The notes: generated from the sequence alone by a model not told the origin. A stretch of DNA of 64,000 nucleotides from Halopiger djelfimassiliensis (GCF_000455365.1 NZ_HG315685.1:991853-1055852), one strand, 5' to 3'. Positions 8,763-17,799 are shown, counted from the stretch's first letter. Translations and numbers: made by a program.

Positions 8763-8818
8763 TATCAGTCTGAACTACCTTCCATAGTTTTATTAGGTCC
8801 GTCTCCAAGAACGGAGAC
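8763..8818 (+). promoter_or_regulatory. orc1 promoter with box half-site and inverted repeat
   Basis: A half-box (ATCAGTCTGAAC, 8764-8775) is followed by a TATA-like TTTTATTA at 8788-8795. That is about 25 bp before the ATG, so the mRNA is probably leaderless. A perfect 6-bp inverted repeat (GTCTCC at 8801-8806, GGAGAC at 8813-8818) ends directly at the ATG. The half-box next to the TATA suggests that Orc1 represses its own gene. Confidence 0.55.
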
Positions 8819-10102
8819 ATGGCTGAACAGGCTGGGGACCCGCTTTTCCAATCTCACGATCCGATTTTCAATCGGAAGGAACTCCTCCACGTCGGTCACG
8901 TCCCCGATGAAGATCGGATCGTCGGGCGGGACGACGAGATCCAATCGGTCGCTGCGGAAGTCGGTGCGATCACGCGCGGGGATCCGCCGAACAACGTCAT
9001 GATCTACGGCAAGACCGGAACCGGAAAGAGTCTCATCTCCAGACACGTTGCGACTCGAGCGCAGGATGCCGCGCGGAACAACGATATCGACTGTGGCGTC
9101 CTCTATGTCGACTGTTCGGAAGCGAACACGGAAACGCGAGCGACGCGCCAGTTAGCGCTCAGTCTCAAGGAACAGACCGGCTACCAGCAGAACATCCCGC
9201 TCCGGGGCGTGGGGACCATGGAGTACTATCAGCACATCTGGCGGATTCTCGAGGGGTTTTTCGACGCGATCATCGTCATCCTCGACGAGATCGACAAACT
9301 GGACAACAGCAACATCCTGATGCAACTCTCCCGGGCGCGTGAGGCCCAGAAGACGGACGCGTACATCGGCGTCATCGGCATCAGTAACAAGGTCAAGTAC
9401 CGGGAGACGCTCGACGAGCGCATCGACAGTAGTTTCGGCCACCGCGAACTGTTCTTCCATCCCTACGATGCCTCACAGCTTCGCGAGATCATGCGCAACC
9501 GAGAGGACGCCTTCCAGCCGAATGTCCTCGAGGACGGGACGATCGAGCTCTGTGCGGCGCTCGCCGCGAAGAAACACGGCGACGCCAGAAAGGCGATCGA
9601 GATCCTCAAGGAGGCCGGCGAACTCGCCCGGCGTACCGGTTCGGAGACGGTGTCGGAACAACACATCCAACAGGCTCAGGAAGTCGCGGAGATCAACCGG
9701 ATCGAGGAGCTTACCAGCGGTGCGACCGTCCACGCGAAACTCGCGCTGTACGCGCTCGCAAGCCGTATCATCACCGGGGATCGCGAGACCCACAAGACGC
9801 GGGAGATCTACGAGCGGTACGTCGGGATCTGTGAGATGGTCGCCACCGACCCGATCACCGAGAACGGGCTCTATCGACAGCTCAAAGAACAGGCGTTTCT
9901 CGGCGTGATAGAGTCGGAAAAGACCGGCGGCGGCCGTTCGCAGGGAAGCTATCTGTTACACCGGCTCGTTACCGATCCGAAACACATCATCAAGGCAGTT
10001 CGGCGGGATTCCTCGCTCGAGGACCTCCCGGCGTACGATCGACTCGCCGACGGCGGCAGCGAGACGCGAGATCGCGACGTGGAACTCTCGTCCTTTTCGT
10101 AA
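8819..10102 (+). CDS. orc1: Orc1/Cdc6 replication initiator
   Basis: A 427-residue origin-binding AAA+ ATPase that recognises origin boxes and loads the replicative helicase. Walker A is GKTGTGKS (residues 64-71), and Walker B is VILDEIDKL (Asp156, Glu157). Sensor 1 is IGISNKVKYRETLDERIDSSF, and sensor 2 lies in HGDARKAIEIL. A C-terminal winged-helix domain (about 300-395) includes TKTGGGRSQGSYLLHRL-like residues. The length is normal. It lies 220 bp right of the nearest strong origin box, and one more box follows it at 10204. Archaeal genomes often hold several orc1 paralogues; this one is likely dedicated to the adjoining origin. Confidence 0.95.
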   Translation: MAEQAGDPLFQSHDPIFNRKELLHVGHVPDEDRIVGRDDEIQSVAAEVGAITRGDPPNNVMIYGKTGTGKSLISRHVATRAQDAARNNDIDCGVLYVDCSEANTETRATRQLALSLKEQTGYQQNIPLRGVGTMEYYQHIWRILEGFFDAIIVILDEIDKLDNSNILMQLSRAREAQKTDAYIGVIGISNKVKYRETLDERIDSSFGHRELFFHPYDASQLREIMRNREDAFQPNVLEDGTIELCAALAAKKHGDARKAIEILKEAGELARRTGSETVSEQHIQQAQEVAEINRIEELTSGATVHAKLALYALASRIITGDRETHKTREIYERYVGICEMVATDPITENGLYRQLKEQAFLGVIESEKTGGGRSQGSYLLHRLVTDPKHIIKAVRRDSSLEDLPAYDRLADGGSETRDRDVELSSFS

Positions 10103-10203
10103 CACTGCGGTCCGGTTCGCTCGAACGCAGTCGCTCGGCGACGCGAGCAGTACGTTCGAAAACTGTGGATCGGTGACCCGAGACGAGGCGTGACTCACCG
10201 GCG

Positions 10204-10224
10204 TTTCAGTCTGAACGAGGGGTG
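10204..10224 (+). repeat. Origin recognition box 6, downstream of orc1
   Basis: TTTCAGTCTGAACGAGGGGTG, one base from the consensus of the upstream boxes. It lies between orc1 and the convergent glutamate dehydrogenase gene, so the box cluster spans the initiator gene. Confidence 0.8.
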
Positions 10225-10258
10225 GGACCGCCCCCAAACCCCCGACTACGGCTCCCGA

Positions 10259-11536
10259 TTACGGCCAGAGGCCGCGTGCCTCGTGGGCTTCGGCGATCCG
10301 CTCGAGCGCCACGATGTACGTCGCGTCGCGCCAGGTTACGTCCCGCATATCGTACTGTTCGCAGACGGCGTTCCAGGCGTTGAGCATCTCGGTCTCGAGT
10401 TCCTCGTTGACGCGTTCGAGACACCACGAGCGGCGGTTGATGTCCTGGAGCCACTCGAAGTAACTGACCGTCACCCCGCCGGCGTTTGCGAGAATGTCGG
10501 GGATAACCGGAATGTCGCGTTCCTCGAAGATCTGGTCGGCGGTCGACGTGGTCGGCCCGTTCGCCCCTTCGACGATCATCTCGGCGTTTACCTCCCGGGC
10601 GTTCTCGCCGGTCAGGACGTTCCCGATGGCGGCCGGAATGAGCACGTCGACGTCGAGTTCGAGGAGTTCCTCGTTCGTGAGCGACTGGGGCGCGTCGTAT
10701 CCCGAGACCATTCCCGGCGTCTCGTCGTGATCCTCGACGTCGTTCGTGTCGAGACCGTCGGGGTCGTAGATCGCGCCGTTGACGTCCGAAACGGCGACGA
10801 CGGAGGCACCGAGATCGTCGAGGTAGCGCGCCGCGTTGGCGCCGACGCTGCCGAATCCCTGGACGGCGACGGTGGTGTCCTCGACGTCCCAGTCGTAGTA
10901 GTCGATCGCTTCCCGCGTGATGATCCCGACGCTGCGGCCGGGCGCTTTTTCACGGCCGTAGGAACCGCCGACGATCGGCGGCTTGCCCGTGACGACGCCG
11001 GGTTCGGTCTCGCCTTCCTGCATCGAGTAGGCGTCCATGAACCACGCCATCGTCTGCGGGTCGGTTCCCATGTCCGGCGCGGGAATGTCCTTCATCGGGC
11101 CGATGACGGGGCGAAGCTCCTCCGCGAACCGACGGGTGAGCCGCTCTTTCTCGGTCCCGCTGAGTTCCTTGGGATCGACGACGACGCCGCCTTTCGCCCC
11201 GCCGAAGGGCAGGTCCATTACGGCACACTTCCAGGTCATCCACATCGAGAGCCCGACACACTCCTCTTCGGTCACGCCGGGGTGATACCGAAGCCCGCCC
11301 TTGTACGGACCGCGGACGCTATCGTGGTGGGCACGGTATCCCGTGAACATCTCCCGCGTTCCGTCGTCTCGCTCGAGCGGAATCGTCACCCGATAGACGC
11401 TCGTCGGATGACGCAGCCGTTCGACGATCCCCTCGTCGACATCGAGATGGGCGGCCGCGCGCTCGAGTTGGCGACGGGCTGTTTCGACGGCACTTTCCTC
11501 TTCTTTCGGTTCCGAGATGGATTCGGCTGCTGTCAT
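10259..11536 (-). CDS. gdhB: Glutamate dehydrogenase, second paralogue
   Basis: A 425-residue enzyme of the same family as the gene at 5558-6814. Marks are [47 protein letters not shown], the nucleotide-binding [46 protein letters not shown], and [20 protein letters not shown] chose the ATG at 11536 ([13 protein letters not shown]); an in-frame ATG at 11584 would add 16 residues unlike the family. It is convergent with orc1 and divergent from the aldehyde dehydrogenase at 11795. The two paralogues differ in many positions and may use different cofactors or run in opposite directions. Confidence 0.9.
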   Translation of the reverse strand: MTAAESISEPKEEESAVETARRQLERAAAHLDVDEGIVERLRHPTSVYRVTIPLERDDGTREMFTGYRAHHDSVRGPYKGGLRYHPGVTEEECVGLSMWMTWKCAVMDLPFGGAKGGVVVDPKELSGTEKERLTRRFAEELRPVIGPMKDIPAPDMGTDPQTMAWFMDAYSMQEGETEPGVVTGKPPIVGGSYGREKAPGRSVGIITREAIDYYDWDVEDTTVAVQGFGSVGANAARYLDDLGASVVAVSDVNGAIYDPDGLDTNDVEDHDETPGMVSGYDAPQSLTNEELLELDVDVLIPAAIGNVLTGENAREVNAEMIVEGANGPTTSTADQIFEERDIPVIPDILANAGGVTVSYFEWLQDINRRSWCLERVNEELETEMLNAWNAVCEQYDMRDVTWRDATYIVALERIAEAHEARGLWP

Positions 11537-11677
11537 AGTAGGGCCGTAGTTGTCCCGCTCCGAACTGACGGGCACTGCTCCCATCCGGGACGTCGGTCCG
11601 TACAGTGACCGTCACGCGGGTACAGGTGAGGACGTTTCCGACCGACAGTCATAACCCTTGCCACTCTCCCCGGGTAC

Positions 11678-11692
11678 GTGCAATATTTGCAC
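11678..11692. promoter_or_regulatory. Inverted repeat GTGCAA-N3-TTGCAC between divergent genes
   Basis: A symmetric AT-centred site in the 258-bp gap between gdhB (minus) and the aldehyde dehydrogenase (plus). It has the look of an operator for a dimeric regulator. The central AATATT could also be part of a TATA box for one of the genes. No regulator is known. Confidence 0.4.
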
Positions 11693-11794
11693 GGTCGCCG
11701 TTCACGGTCATGACCCGTCTTTCGACGGGATGGTCGGTCGGTGTGGGTTGCCCCCCGTGGCTGTTTATGGCTCGTCGTGGTCGCTTCTCGCGTG

Positions 11795-13192
11795 ATGATC
11801 GAGAGCATCAATCCGGCGACCGACGAAGTCATCGATACCTTCGACGAGTCCTCGAGCGAGGACCGAGACGAGCACCTCGAACGAGCAGCCGAAACCGCGA
11901 CGGAGTGGCGTGAGACGTCGATCGAGACGCGCCAGCGGTTACTGGCTCGGGCGGCCGATGTCCTCCGGGAAAACAGCGGGGAGTACGCACGCCTGATGAC
12001 AAGGGAAATGGGGAAGCCGATCGATCAGGCCCGCAGCGAGGTCGAAAAGTGCGCGTGGCTCTGTGACTACTACGCCGAACACGCCGCCGACCACCTGCAG
12101 GACGAGGTCGTCGCCGGCGAGGCGAACGCCCGAACGCTGGTCACCTACCAGCCGCTCGGACCGATCCTCGCGATCATGCCGTGGAACTTCCCGTTCTGGC
12201 AGGTGTTCCGGTTTGCCGCCCCGAACCTCACCGCCGGCAACGTCGGCCTGTTGAAACACGCGTCGAACGTCCCCGGCTGCGCTCGCGCCATCGAGGACGT
12301 GTTCCGCGAAGCGGGCTATCCGGACGGCGTCTTCGCCACGCTCCTGATCGGGTCCGACGAGATCGACGCCGTGATCGAGGACGATCGCGTCGCGGGCGTG
12401 ACCCTCACCGGAAGCGACGGCGCGGGACGGGCGGTCGCCGAGACCGCCGGAAGCGAACTCAAAAAGACCGTCCTCGAACTCGGCGGGAGCGATCCGTTCG
12501 TCGTCCTCGAGGACGCGCCGATGGACGAAACCGTCGAGACGGCGGTTCGGGCCCGCCTCATCAACAACGGGCAGTCCTGTATCGCCGCCAAGCGATTCAT
12601 CGTCGTCGATGCCGTCTACGACGAGTTCGTCGATCGGTTCGTCGAGGAGATGGATGCCCAAACCGTCGGCGATCCGCTGGACGAAGACACCGACGTCGGG
12701 CCACAGGCCCGCACGGACCTGCTGGAACAGCTCCACGAGCAGGTTGCGGAGACGATCGACCGGGGTGGGGAGATCCGCCTCGGCGGTGAGCCGATGGACC
12801 GCGAGGGAGCCTTTTACCCGCCGACGGTGATCACGGACGTTCCCGAGAACGCGCCCGCGGATCGGGAGGAGCTGTTCGGCCCCGTGGCGACGGTCTTTCG
12901 CGTCCCCGACGAGGCGGCCGCGATCGAGAAGGCAAACGACACCCGGTTCGGGCTCGGCGCGAGCGTCTGGACCGACGACCTCGAGCGCGGCGAACGGATC
13001 GCCCGCGAGTTCGAATCGGGGCTTGCGTTCGTGAACGAACTCGTCAAATCCGACCCGCGGCTGCCGTTCGGCGGCGTAAAGGACTCGGGGTACGGTCGCG
13101 AACTCGCTCGCGAGGGCATTCGGGAGTTCGTGAACACGAAAACGATCTGGGTACAGCAGGACGCCGGCGAGGAGACCGAACTGGTCGAGTAA
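11795..13192 (+). CDS. NAD(P)-dependent aldehyde dehydrogenase (succinate-semialdehyde type)
   Basis: A complete 465-residue aldehyde dehydrogenase. The cofactor region has IMPWNFPFWQVFRF and GLLKHASNVPGCA. TGSDGAGRAVAETAG is followed by the catalytic Glu in LELGGSDPFVV and the catalytic Cys in NNGQSCIAAKRF. Near the end is PFGGVKDSGYGREL. The overall pattern is nearest to succinate-semialdehyde dehydrogenases (GabD/YneI type), but the substrate is inferred. I chose the ATG at 11795 (MIESINPATDEVID), which fits the family. A start at 11741 would add an unlikely basic, hydrophobic leader. Confidence 0.88.
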   Translation: MIESINPATDEVIDTFDESSSEDRDEHLERAAETATEWRETSIETRQRLLARAADVLRENSGEYARLMTREMGKPIDQARSEVEKCAWLCDYYAEHAADHLQDEVVAGEANARTLVTYQPLGPILAIMPWNFPFWQVFRFAAPNLTAGNVGLLKHASNVPGCARAIEDVFREAGYPDGVFATLLIGSDEIDAVIEDDRVAGVTLTGSDGAGRAVAETAGSELKKTVLELGGSDPFVVLEDAPMDETVETAVRARLINNGQSCIAAKRFIVVDAVYDEFVDRFVEEMDAQTVGDPLDEDTDVGPQARTDLLEQLHEQVAETIDRGGEIRLGGEPMDREGAFYPPTVITDVPENAPADREELFGPVATVFRVPDEAAAIEKANDTRFGLGASVWTDDLERGERIAREFESGLAFVNELVKSDPRLPFGGVKDSGYGRELAREGIREFVNTKTIWVQQDAGEETELVE

Positions 13193-13588
13193 CCCTAGGG
13201 AGACGTTTCCGGCGGCGTCTCCCCGCCTTCGATCCCGAGCGGATGGAGTGTTTCCGTTTCGTCGACGACGCCGATAGCACGGTGGCCGCGTGGTTCGGCG
13301 AGCGGTGCTTCGGGCACGCGTTCGGAAATCCCGAATTTGTTTATATATAATATAATTAGTTTGCCTAATAATTGCTGGAAAATAGTTCGAGGAATCCGAC
13401 TGATCGTCGTTTAACATATATTCTCGAATATTCCGTCTGTTCCGCCGAACACGGTAGCTATCGGCCTGTAATAAAAGACAGTTCAACGATACGAATACGC
13501 GATCGAGACGGAGAGAAACTGATACTCAGTTCAGAAAACACGAGAAAAATACAAACGTTATTAAATTAGAATGGGAGAGGTGTGACCG
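13193..13588. other. AT-rich intergenic region
   Basis: About 400 bp without a supported gene. It holds an AT-rich block at 13335-13375 (ATATATAATATAATTAG) and a TATA-like TATTAAAT near 13560, about 27 bp before the PH-domain gene ATG at 13589. That spacing suits a leaderless transcript. A 65-codon plus-strand reading frame here lacks coding character. Confidence 0.5.
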
Positions 13589-14227
13589 ATGACCGACCAG
13601 ACGACACCCCCGACTGCAGCCGACCTCGAGTGGCTCTCGCTGGACGACGGCGAGGAGATCATCTGGGCGGGTGGCCCGGATCGACGAACGCTCGTGCCGA
13701 CCGTTCTCGTCGGGCTTCCGCTCGCGATCGTCCTGATCGGGATCGTCATCATCGTCAGCGAGTACCTCCGGGTGACGAACATCGAGTACGTCGTGACGAA
13801 CCGTGGCCTCTATCGGAAAAGCGGCGTCCTCTCGCGGGACGTCAAGCGGATCGAACACGAGAAGGTCCAGGACATCTCCTACTCCCAGTCGGCCCTCGGG
13901 AACCACTTCGGCTACGGAACGGTCGAGGTCAGCACCGCGGGCGGTGCCGGCGTCGAACTGTCGTTCAAATCGGTGCCGGACCCAAGCGGCGTGCAACACC
14001 TGATAAGCGAACAGCTCAAACGCGACCGCGGTCCCGGCGGGGACGGCGACGGACGGCCGACCGACGAGGTGCTCGCGGACATCCTCGCGGAACTGCGCGC
14101 GATTCGGCAGTCGCTCGAGGAGCGGCCACAGCAACGGCGCTCCGAAGCCGGGAGTGACGGAACCGCCTTCGAATGGACGGGCGGCGACGGGAACGCGGAC
14201 GACGAACCGCGGTCGCCTCGATCATGA
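13589..14227 (+). CDS. PH domain-containing membrane protein (bPH2 type), first of pair
   Basis: A 212-residue protein. After a short soluble start (EWLSLDDGEEIIWAGGPDRR) comes one long hydrophobic segment (residues 34-58). Then follows a bacterial-type PH domain with YVVTNRGLYRKSGVLSRDVKRIEHEKVQDI and GTVEVSTAGG (PF03703-like pattern). The C-terminal 50 residues are charged and disordered. The function of these domains is unknown. Its stop overlaps the start of the next gene (ATGA), so the two are translationally coupled. Confidence 0.75.
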   Translation: MTDQTTPPTAADLEWLSLDDGEEIIWAGGPDRRTLVPTVLVGLPLAIVLIGIVIIVSEYLRVTNIEYVVTNRGLYRKSGVLSRDVKRIEHEKVQDISYSQSALGNHFGYGTVEVSTAGGAGVELSFKSVPDPSGVQHLISEQLKRDRGPGGDGDGRPTDEVLADILAELRAIRQSLEERPQQRRSEAGSDGTAFEWTGGDGNADDEPRSPRS

Positions 14228-14817
14228 CCGACGGCAACCGAACGACCGCCGATCCGGAACCCGGTTCCGAGTCGATCGAGTGGCTCTCGCTCGCCGCCGA
14301 CGAGACGGTCGACTGGCGCGGGGGACCGCGGATCCAGACCGTCTACCCGTGGGTCGGCCTGAGCATCGTCGGCACGGTCGCGGTCCTCGCCGCCGTCGCG
14401 CTCGAGGTCGTCTCGTTGCTCGCTCTCCTCTGGCTCCCGGTCTTCGTCGCGCCGGCGCTCTGGCAGTACGCTCGCGTGACGCGGACGGTGTTTCTCGTGA
14501 CGACCCATCGGGTCGCCGTCAGAAGCGGCGTGTTCGGGGTCACCGTCCGAACCGCCGGACTCGATCGTATCCAGAACACGTCGGTCGTCCAAGAGCCGAT
14601 CGGTCGGCTGGTCGGCTACGGAACCGTTACGATCGATCCGGCCGGGGGTCCGGAGTTCGAGTTCTGGAACGTCGACGATCCCGCATCGGTGCTGTCGGAA
14701 CTCGAGTCCCGCCGCGAGCACGCTAGTTCGAGCGGCGTCCCCGGCTCCGCCGACCGGTGGGAGGCGGTTCTCGAGGAGGTTCGGGGCTGGCGGCGAGCGG
14801 TCGAACGGGAGCGGTGA
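14224..14817 (+). CDS. PH domain-containing membrane protein (bPH2 type), second of pair
   Basis: A 197-residue paralogue of the preceding gene. It has the same opening (IEWLSLAADETVDWRGGPR), two adjoining hydrophobic stretches (about residues 40-80), and a PH-like core with FLVTTHRVAVRSGVFGVTVRTAGLDRIQNTSVVQEPIGRL and YGTVTIDPAGG. The start ATG at 14224 overlaps the upstream stop. The pair probably forms a membrane hetero-oligomer; this is inferred only from coupling and similarity. Confidence 0.75.
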   Translation: MTDGNRTTADPEPGSESIEWLSLAADETVDWRGGPRIQTVYPWVGLSIVGTVAVLAAVALEVVSLLALLWLPVFVAPALWQYARVTRTVFLVTTHRVAVRSGVFGVTVRTAGLDRIQNTSVVQEPIGRLVGYGTVTIDPAGGPEFEFWNVDDPASVLSELESRREHASSSGVPGSADRWEAVLEEVRGWRRAVERER

Positions 14818-14883
14818 CGTAGTATGTGGGGGTGTTTCCATCCCTCCGGTACGAATTTTGGACGGCCGCTCGAGGCGTGAGCC

Positions 14884-15460
14884 ATGGGTGATCTCGTTCC
14901 AGCGGTTATCGAGACCGACCGGCTCCGACTCGAGGCGATCGGCTCGGAGACGGTCGACGTTCGCGAACTGTACGCGATCTGTTCGGCGGACCCGGAGATC
15001 GAGACGATCACCGAGTATCTGACCTGGGCCCCCCATCGGACGCCGAAGGAGACCCTCGAGTTCGTCGACCACGTCACGGAGCAGTACGAGTCCGACGACG
15101 GCGCGTCGTACCTGATCCGCCCGCGCGACGGGGCGGGCGACAGCGACGAAATCGCCGGCGTCGCCGGCTTCGGCATCGACTGGGAGACGCGAACGATGAC
15201 GATCGGCATCTGGCTGCGCAAGCGGTTCTGGGGCCGGGGCTACTCCGGCGAGCGAGCCGCGGCGTTCGTCGAACTCGCGTTCGAACCGCGCCATCCGGAA
15301 GTACGTCGATGCCTACGGCGGCAGCCGCGACGGCCGGTTCCGAAACTGGGAGCGACAGAACGGCGAACCGGTCGACTGCTACCGGTACAGCATTTCGAAG
15401 GCCGAGTGGGAGACGGCGTCGACGGACGCGACCGTCCGGTTTCGACCGGACGAATCGTAG
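14884..15460 (+). pseudogene. GNAT acetyltransferase, frameshifted with internal deletion
   Basis: The first 130 residues read as a RimJ/RimL-type GNAT (VIETDRLRLEAIG, TITEYLTWAPHRTPKETLEFV, IGIWLRKRFWGRGYSGERAAAFVELAFE). At about 15281-15286 the frame changes, and the family's C-terminal part continues in another frame (NRAIRKYVDAYGG, RNWERQNGEPVDCYRYSISKAEWE, stop at 15458-15460). About 20 residues that normally link the two, including part of the acetyl-CoA site, are missing. A deletion with a frameshift explains this. The gene is therefore likely inactive. Confidence 0.75.
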
Positions 15461-15523
15461 TTCGTGCTCCGCCGGCGACGTCGCCGCTCGTGAGCCGCCG
15501 CCGATATGAGTCCCGAACGCCGC

Positions 15524-15874
15524 TCAACTGACCGCCGAAATCGTGGCGACGTTGAAGCAGACGGCGACCGTCCACGGAAGCGCCAATCCGAGGGGGATGA
15601 TCGGTCGACTCGCTTTAGGGAGCAACGGTCGACAGACGAGCCCGATCCCCACCGCGACCGCTTTGAGCGCGATCATTCCCGCGAGTCCGTACCCCTCGAG
15701 TGCGCCGCGAGCGACGGGGTTCGATTCGGCAAGCCCCAGCCGCAATCCCACGACTGTCGTCACGATATCGGCAACGAGTGATACTCCCACGAGCGCCCAG
15801 CCCAGCCGCTCGAGGTCCGTCGGGGTGACGTCGACGGGCAACCGTCGATACTGGTATGTACCGTTTGAACGCAT
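15524..15874 (-). CDS. Four-helix membrane protein (DUF5658-like)
   Basis: A 116-residue protein with about four transmembrane segments. Conserved-looking motifs are TDLERLGWALVGVSLVADIVTTVVGL, LAESNPVARGALEGYG, and IPLGLALPWTVAVCFN. The pattern suits the haloarchaeal DUF5658 family. The start at 15874 (MRSNGTYQYRRLPVDVTP) is preferred over a longer frame that would cross a tRNA-like sequence. Function unknown. Confidence 0.65.
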   Translation of the reverse strand: MRSNGTYQYRRLPVDVTPTDLERLGWALVGVSLVADIVTTVVGLRLGLAESNPVARGALEGYGLAGMIALKAVAVGIGLVCRPLLPKASRPIIPLGLALPWTVAVCFNVATISAVS

Positions 15875-15878
15875 AGCC

Positions 15879-15930
15879 TCCCTGCCGGAATCGAACCGGC
15901 TACGAACCACCGGGAGTGGGCCGTGCCACA
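15879..15930 (-). other. tRNA 3'-half-like remnant
   Basis: On the minus strand a perfect T-arm-like stem-loop (GCCGG-TTCGATT-CCGGC, plus coordinates about 15884-15902) is followed by a candidate acceptor 3' strand AGGGAGG. No matching 5' acceptor strand or D-arm is found within 100 bp upstream, so it is not a complete tRNA. It may be an old attachment-site copy left by an integrative element. Confidence 0.35.
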
Positions 15931-16626
15931 CGCAGCGGTTCCAGTAGTCGCAGTATTGTTATCGGCCGCACAGCCGCGGTTCCACGCCCGGTAGGCAGTG
16001 AATACGAGTTCCCGTTCGGTGAGGCCGGTGTCACTCGGTGTGTCTTCGCCGTCTCCGATCGGGAGCCGCGGAACGGACGGGCGCAATTCGCAGTCGTCGC
16101 TCGAGTCGGATCCCTCGTGGCCGATCGAATAGCGACCGCCTACGCGACGGTAACAGGTGCTTTCGCGGGGTCATGGTCGACGCACAGAGGGGAAAGAGAG
16201 AGGAAGAGAGCGGTTCGCGCCGGATCGATCACCACTGACCGTCCGAAGTCGCCACGAGCAGGCGGAGTGAGGAGGATCGCGTGTCGGGGAACTGGCGCGA
16301 ACCGTCACAGGGGATGTGTCGTTGCCTCCGTGGTCACCAGCACGGAGACAATGTATCGTGTGCGGCGGGTACACACGAACGCTCGGATTCAGTCGTTCAG
16401 CTATTATATCGCTGCCGCTGTCACCGCTCGTCGCTCGAAGTACCGCCGGCGTCGATTCGAGACGCAATCAGGCATGGATACGTTCGTCGTCCCCAAAGCA
16501 ATTGCAAGCACAATCACTATCCTCGATTTCGTCATGCCTTTCGATAGCTTCCGAACGACCCCCTGTACGTGAATATTAGCTTTAGCACGACGGGAGGGAG
16601 CGGACAACAGTACCGAAACCGATCCA
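15931..16626. other. Intergenic stretch without recognised gene
   Basis: About 700 bp in which no reading frame shows a family motif, a sensible start or haloarchaeal codon bias, on either strand. It lies between the tRNA-like remnant and the Tat-type protease-like gene. Possibly decayed DNA. Confidence 0.5.
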
Positions 16627-17799
16627 ATGGCAGGAAACAGCAACGAGGGACTGGTCCACCGGCTTGCGACCATCCGCGACCGACTCGAGGCGGGGATGGA
16701 TCGGCGCGAGTTCCTCCGGACCCTCGTTACTGGCGGGTACGCGATCGGACTCGCTCACGTGCTCGGCGTCGAGGACTTTCTCGGGGCTGACGACGGGGAG
16801 GTTCCCATCGTCACCGCCCTGGTCAGGGACGATCCGGCCGATCCGTTTTCCCTCGTGGAACGGACGCGGTACGTTCCGGCCGAGTGGTACGCCGCGATCA
16901 CGAAAGCGTTCGAGTTGAACGAGTTGCTAGCCCGGGTTGGGTTTACCGGCTATCTCGGGAGCGCGGTCGTCCCCGGCGACTACGGAAGCGAGACGGCGGC
17001 CGTCTCGATCGGGATGTCGGGCAATCGGCAGTCGGTGCGCGAGATGCTCGACCAGCTCGTCGACGGGATTTCGTTCGACGTAGAGACGATCATCGACATC
17101 GACGACGTCGAGGACGGGTTCGACTCGCTCGAGCCCCGCGTGATCGAGCGCGCCAGTTCCGGCGGCGTCCCGAGCGGCGTCGCCTGTGAGACGCCGACGA
17201 GTATGGCGACGCTGGGCCCGGCACTGTACCATCCCGACGGGGAGCGGTCGTTTTTCGTAACCGCCGAACACGCGTTCGAGGACGTCCCGAATCCGAGAGG
17301 GGCACGGCTCTCGCTGCCGGTCGAAGGTGGCGAGCCGGTCGACCTCGGGACCGTTGCAGACGTGTATCCGATCGAAGACGTCGTTGCGGTCGAACCCGAC
17401 GGTGACGTCCCCCCGACGAGCGCGATCGACGCGCCGTCACCACTCCGCGTTCGCGGCCAGTATACCAGACTGGGGCTGGCCGACCTCGCCGCACGCGACG
17501 AGGAACTCGAGAAGGTGGGTGCCATGACCGGCTACACGTCCGGGCGAATTCAGGGCGTCGACGCGGTCACGTGTTTCACCGACGACTTCTGTCGCCGGGG
17601 ACAGCTTCGATGGGGTGGGGAGATGGACCTGACCGACGGCGACAGCGGCTCGGTAAGTTTCCACCACGATCCACGCGGCGCGGACGGAGACGTGCTGATC
17701 GCGGGGTTCAACAACGCTCGTACCTGGTGGCCGGGACAGAGCTACGTCTGGGGCGTAAGCGCGTACCGATTGACCGAACGCCACGGCTATCACTTCTGA
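16627..17799 (+). CDS. Tat-exported trypsin-like serine peptidase fold protein
   Basis: A 390-residue protein. After a 24-residue lead comes a twin-arginine signal (RREFLRTLVTGGYAIGLAHVLG, Arg 26-27). The middle and end carry a chymotrypsin-type triad: His in VTAEHAFED, Asp in IEDVVAVEPDGD, and Ser in DGDSGSVSFH (the GDSGS motif). The spacing fits an S1-like fold. Activity is plausible but unproven. The long lead before the Tat motif is unusual. The substrate is unknown. A 75-residue membrane protein gene follows after 2 bp. Confidence 0.7.
   Translation: MAGNSNEGLVHRLATIRDRLEAGMDRREFLRTLVTGGYAIGLAHVLGVEDFLGADDGEVPIVTALVRDDPADPFSLVERTRYVPAEWYAAITKAFELNELLARVGFTGYLGSAVVPGDYGSETAAVSIGMSGNRQSVREMLDQLVDGISFDVETIIDIDDVEDGFDSLEPRVIERASSGGVPSGVACETPTSMATLGPALYHPDGERSFFVTAEHAFEDVPNPRGARLSLPVEGGEPVDLGTVADVYPIEDVVAVEPDGDVPPTSAIDAPSPLRVRGQYTRLGLADLAARDEELEKVGAMTGYTSGRIQGVDAVTCFTDDFCRRGQLRWGGEMDLTDGDSGSVSFHHDPRGADGDVLIAGFNNARTWWPGQSYVWGVSAYRLTERHGYHF

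Noticed and set aside
10190-11608. Long plus-strand reading frame of about 470 codons over gdhB
   Set aside because: It lies exactly antisense to an unmistakable glutamate dehydrogenase. High GC content removes stops from the opposite strand. No family motif is seen.
11939-13486. Minus-strand frame of 515 codons over the aldehyde dehydrogenase
   Set aside because: Antisense to a gene with complete catalytic motifs; its own translation has no recognisable domain.
13372-13569. 65-codon frame in the AT-rich gap before the PH-domain genes
   Set aside because: Non-ATG start and no conserved features; it overlaps the probable promoter.
15879-15955. Complete tRNA gene at the T-arm-like sequence
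   Set aside because: No matching 5' acceptor strand, D-arm or anticodon arm could be folded.
15916-16572. Plus-strand frame of 218 codons in the gene-poor stretch
   Set aside because: No motif, biased towards Arg/Ser/Thr as in non-coding frames of GC-rich DNA, and it begins inside the tRNA-like remnant.
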